From Siphonodentalium dalli (Eukaryota > Mollusca > Scaphopoda > Gadilida > Siphonodentaliidae): a stretch of 64,000 nucleotides of DNA. Below, one piece after another: positions 61,691 through 64,000 of this stretch. The stretch lies in assembly GCA_032622095.1 (NCBI GenBank), contig CP136061.1, positions 868,001 through 932,000 on the forward strand, read 5' to 3'. Positions within the stretch are counted from its first letter, which is position 1; the number at the start of each line of letters is the position of its first letter. Made by a program: the position numbers and the translations under genes. The notes beneath the pieces are model-generated. The model made no database searches, was not told the origin of the DNA, and saw only the letters and a list, made by a program, of their open reading frames with translations.

Positions 61691-62135
61691 AGGTAATAAA
61701 TCCGATCAGACGCTCCTAAATTACTATTTCTTTGGCTTCGGGGGTAAAACATATTTGATTCGAGTCGAGGAACCCACCCATCAAAGCTCAGAGTGATCAG
61801 ATATCGATTTTAGTTTGTTATTGCTCGAGATGTGTAATAAGAAATACGTGGTCAAACGGAGGGTCTCGAACAAAATTGCGGATGAAGATGGACAACTCTA
61901 AAATCAAGTGGTAATACGCTAAAATTTCGTGATACTTTAGTGATAATACGGCCATATTTTGTTGAAGAAAATGTTGATAAATAACAAGTTTTGGGAAATT
62001 TGATACCATAGTTGACATTGGTCAGCATTATTTTGTTGCAATATATCGATTTTGATAACTAAAGCGTATTTTGAAGAAATGTTGTTGTTGTTGTATCTTG
62101 ATGGTATGGGGACCGTCTGATCGGATTGGGTACCT
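61691..62135. mobile_element. TTAA-flanked MITE, 445 bp
   Basis: Terminal inverted repeats AGGTAATAAATCCGATCAG-ACG and CGTCTGATCGGATTGGGTACCT match at 19 of 22 positions. TTAA lies at 61687-61690 and 62136-62139. The interior has no long open frame. Its ends are unlike the CCCTTT family, so it is a separate TTAA-targeting family. Confidence 0.75.
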
Positions 62136-62249
62136 TTAAGTGAAATAATATTTAAATAGCATATTATGTGCAACAGTAGATGGTTCTCTTCTGTCTTTTT
62201 TATAATAGTAGTTGAAACATGCCTAGAAAATAGATTGAATACATATGCC

Positions 62250-62566
62250 GTTGTTGTTGTTTTGTTGTTGTATTTGTTGTTGTTTCTGTTTCTGTTGTTG
62301 TTTTGTTTTTGTTGTTGTTGTTGCTGTTGTTGCTGTTGTCCTTCTTGTTGTTTTGTCTTTGTTGTTGCTTTTTGTTGTTGTTGGCGTTATTGTTGTTTCT
62401 GCTGTTGTTGTTGTTATTGTTTTGTTGTTGTTGTTGTTGTTGTTGTTGTCGTTGTTTTTGTCCTTGTTGTTGCTGCTCTTGTTGTTGTTGCTGGTGCTGT
62501 TGTTTTGTCGTTGGCATTGTTGTTTTGTCGTTGTTGTTTTGTCGTTGTTGTTTTGTCGTTGTTGTT

Positions 62567-62601
<35 letters not shown>

Positions 62602-62602
62602 G
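62250..62602 (+). repeat. (TTG)n trinucleotide tract
   Basis: About 350 bp of imperfect TTG/TGC/TTT triplets. Open in several frames on both strands (poly-Val/Leu/Cys or poly-Gln/Asn/Thr). These are low-complexity artefacts. Confidence 0.93.
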
Positions 62603-62704
62603 GAATGCTACCGGGAAGAGATAACGCATCTTTAAAATATGCTGAAATTGGAGAACAGTAACAACGCATGGATTATATTTTCAATATATGACAGTTCATA
62701 TTGT

Positions 62705-62775
62705 TCTTATGAAACACTCCGGTTGGGTGATAAAATAGAAATGGAGAATAATCTTGCTTAAGATAGTTATTTTTA
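62705..62775 (+). repeat. Dispersed segment related to 222-287
   Basis: GAAACACTCCGGTTGGGTGA, then GGAGAATAATCTTGCTTAAG and TTATTTTTA, aligns with the array segment but is followed by ACGAAAATTAAT rather than the TATACGCC repeat. Confidence 0.6.
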
Positions 62776-63281
62776 CGAAAATTAATCAAAATTTACAGCA
62801 CACATCGTAATTCTTATATATTAATTAAATGCAATGAATCTTGATGGCGAAATCATTTGCGTTAGTTTATCGCCGATTGTTGCATCCCGAATCGAGATGT
62901 AAATATTTACAATAAAGCGTAGTTCATGCAGATGATGATTTCTGTGGAGTGGTATGGTCGATTTCTTTGAGTTTTTCGGCGATGTTAGTAAAATGCTACA
63001 TTCCCACATTTGGCATAGTGCCTGTGTACAAACTTTTCAGCTCTACGCACCCAAATAAGTCCATAATATGTTTTTAATACCGAACTAACTTCCATTATTG
63101 CAAACTTGTGGTGATCAACATAAGATAATATATAGGTGACTAAATAGTTCCGATGATACGTACAACTAGATGTATCGGTCCGCAAAGTACCATCCTTGTG
63201 GCAGTGATCTATAGCAGTGGTAACGGAGAGGGCGCTGCATGGAGTTTGGTATATACATTGTATAATATATAATATAGGGTC
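62776..63281. other. No recognised feature
   Basis: AT-rich sequence with short minus-strand frames (62821-63009, 62985-63185) lacking motifs. Confidence 0.5.
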
Positions 63282-63531
63282 TGTACACTAAATCCGGCCA
63301 TTTACGGGACCATATTATATTGTACTCAACAGAATATATGCAACAAATGAATGAATTTGAACCATGGTTTAGTCCAAAATGTGCTCTATGAACTAATTAT
63401 AATGTAATTATAATTGAAATTAGTCGTAAACTATTTTGCACTAATCCATGGCTCAAATTCATTAATGTGTTGTATATATTCTGTTAAGTATAAAGGGAGA
63501 TGGTCCTTAAAATGGCCGGATTTAGTGTACA
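63282..63531. mobile_element. 250-bp fold-back element carrying a shared open segment
   Basis: Arms of about 100 bp: TGTACACTAAATCCGGCCAT at the left and ATGGCCGGATTTAGTGTACA at the right, with pairing through GAATATATGCAACAAATGAA and TTCATTAATGTGTTGTATATATTC. The terminal TA next to CACTAAATCC suggests a TA-targeting DNA transposon. The arms contain a coding-like segment also present on the minus strand at 10102-10185. Confidence 0.75.
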
Positions 63532-64000
63532 TCACCCCGTCCACCAATGCATTATGTTAAACACGTGCGTGTTTATCGACGGTATTGTCTATTTACAGTG
63601 TTGTTACGATAACACGAACATATTCAATATAATGTACCAGTCTATTCCATGAACGTATCACTATACCTACATACAATATTATATTTCAAAAACACTTTAA
63701 AACTTTTAAACTGGCATGGCTCATTCGAGCTTCCAAATTTTGTCACGTAATTTGGAATTATTTATAAGACAGGTTAATAGATACACGAAATATTGATATG
63801 CCGGCTTCATATGCTCTGAAAAAATACCTTCCATCGTCACAGCCATTTTCCTGCTGTTTTAAATTTTTCGCACAGAAGTTAAACAAACGCTCTTTATTTC
63901 TACCATATCAGGAATAGATTAATACGGAACACTATTTACTGTTCCACGCAGTGCACATGGTTGATGATTATTTAGGACCCAAACACATTGTTTATATTTG
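63532..64000. other. No recognised feature to the window end
   Basis: AT-rich sequence with no repeat or open frame that I could support. Confidence 0.5.

Noticed and set aside
62166-62669. Frames of 70-152 codons in the TTG tract, including poly-Gln/Asn on the minus strand
   Set aside because: Low-complexity triplet repeat open in several frames. No flanking coding sequence.

Overview
The window is eukaryotic, repeat-rich, AT-rich DNA with no recognisable conserved protein gene. Marine invertebrate, most likely bivalve mollusc, is the best guess. The basis is the style of its interspersed repeats: duplicated blocks beginning TTGTCCGGATGATAACTTTAG and ending in GAGTTATGCCCC, 'GAGTTATGGCCCTGG' blocks, GACG microsatellites, a tRNA-derived SINE with an AATC tail, and many short non-autonomous DNA transposons. 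This assignment rests on remembered repeat style, not on a marker gene.

Positions 1-56477 are a head-to-tail array of one unit of about 11,175 bp: five complete copies (11175, 11175, 11174, 11174, 11175 bp) and the first 604 bp of a sixth, which runs into a 100-N gap. I found only nine differences among the copies. Copies 3 and 4 share two of them. To convert copy-1 coordinates, add 11175 (copy 2), 22350 (copy 3), 33524 (copy 4), 44698 (copy 5) or 55873 (copy 6). In copies 3 and 4 subtract one more base for features to the right of the poly-C run at unit position 4139-4149.

Each unit is a mosaic of mobile-element relics: TTAA-flanked piggyBac-type MITEs carrying a 69-bp palindrome, a recurrent MITE family with TGTCTGACA ends, a 217-bp fold-back element with TA/CAGT ends, a larger fold-back with a nested MITE, a SINE, and several short tandem repeats (34 bp x3, 44 bp x3, 83 bp x2). 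The most distinctive block is at 4428-5934. A short unique segment could encode exon 1 of a 66-residue membrane microprotein. It is followed by a minisatellite of 21 cassettes filling what would be a 1.1-kb intron, then a splice acceptor, a short in-frame exon, a stop and an AATAAA. Inverted minisatellite cassettes lie just upstream. I do not recognise the protein and the gene model is tentative.

Positions 56578-64000, right of the gap, are not part of the unit but contain relatives of several of its elements (the 69-bp palindrome, the TGTCTGACA MITE, the fold-back at 63282-63531). They also hold a TTAA-flanked MITE, TC and TTG microsatellites and molluscan-style repeats. No rRNA, histone, snRNA, transposase or reverse-transcriptase gene was recognised anywhere.
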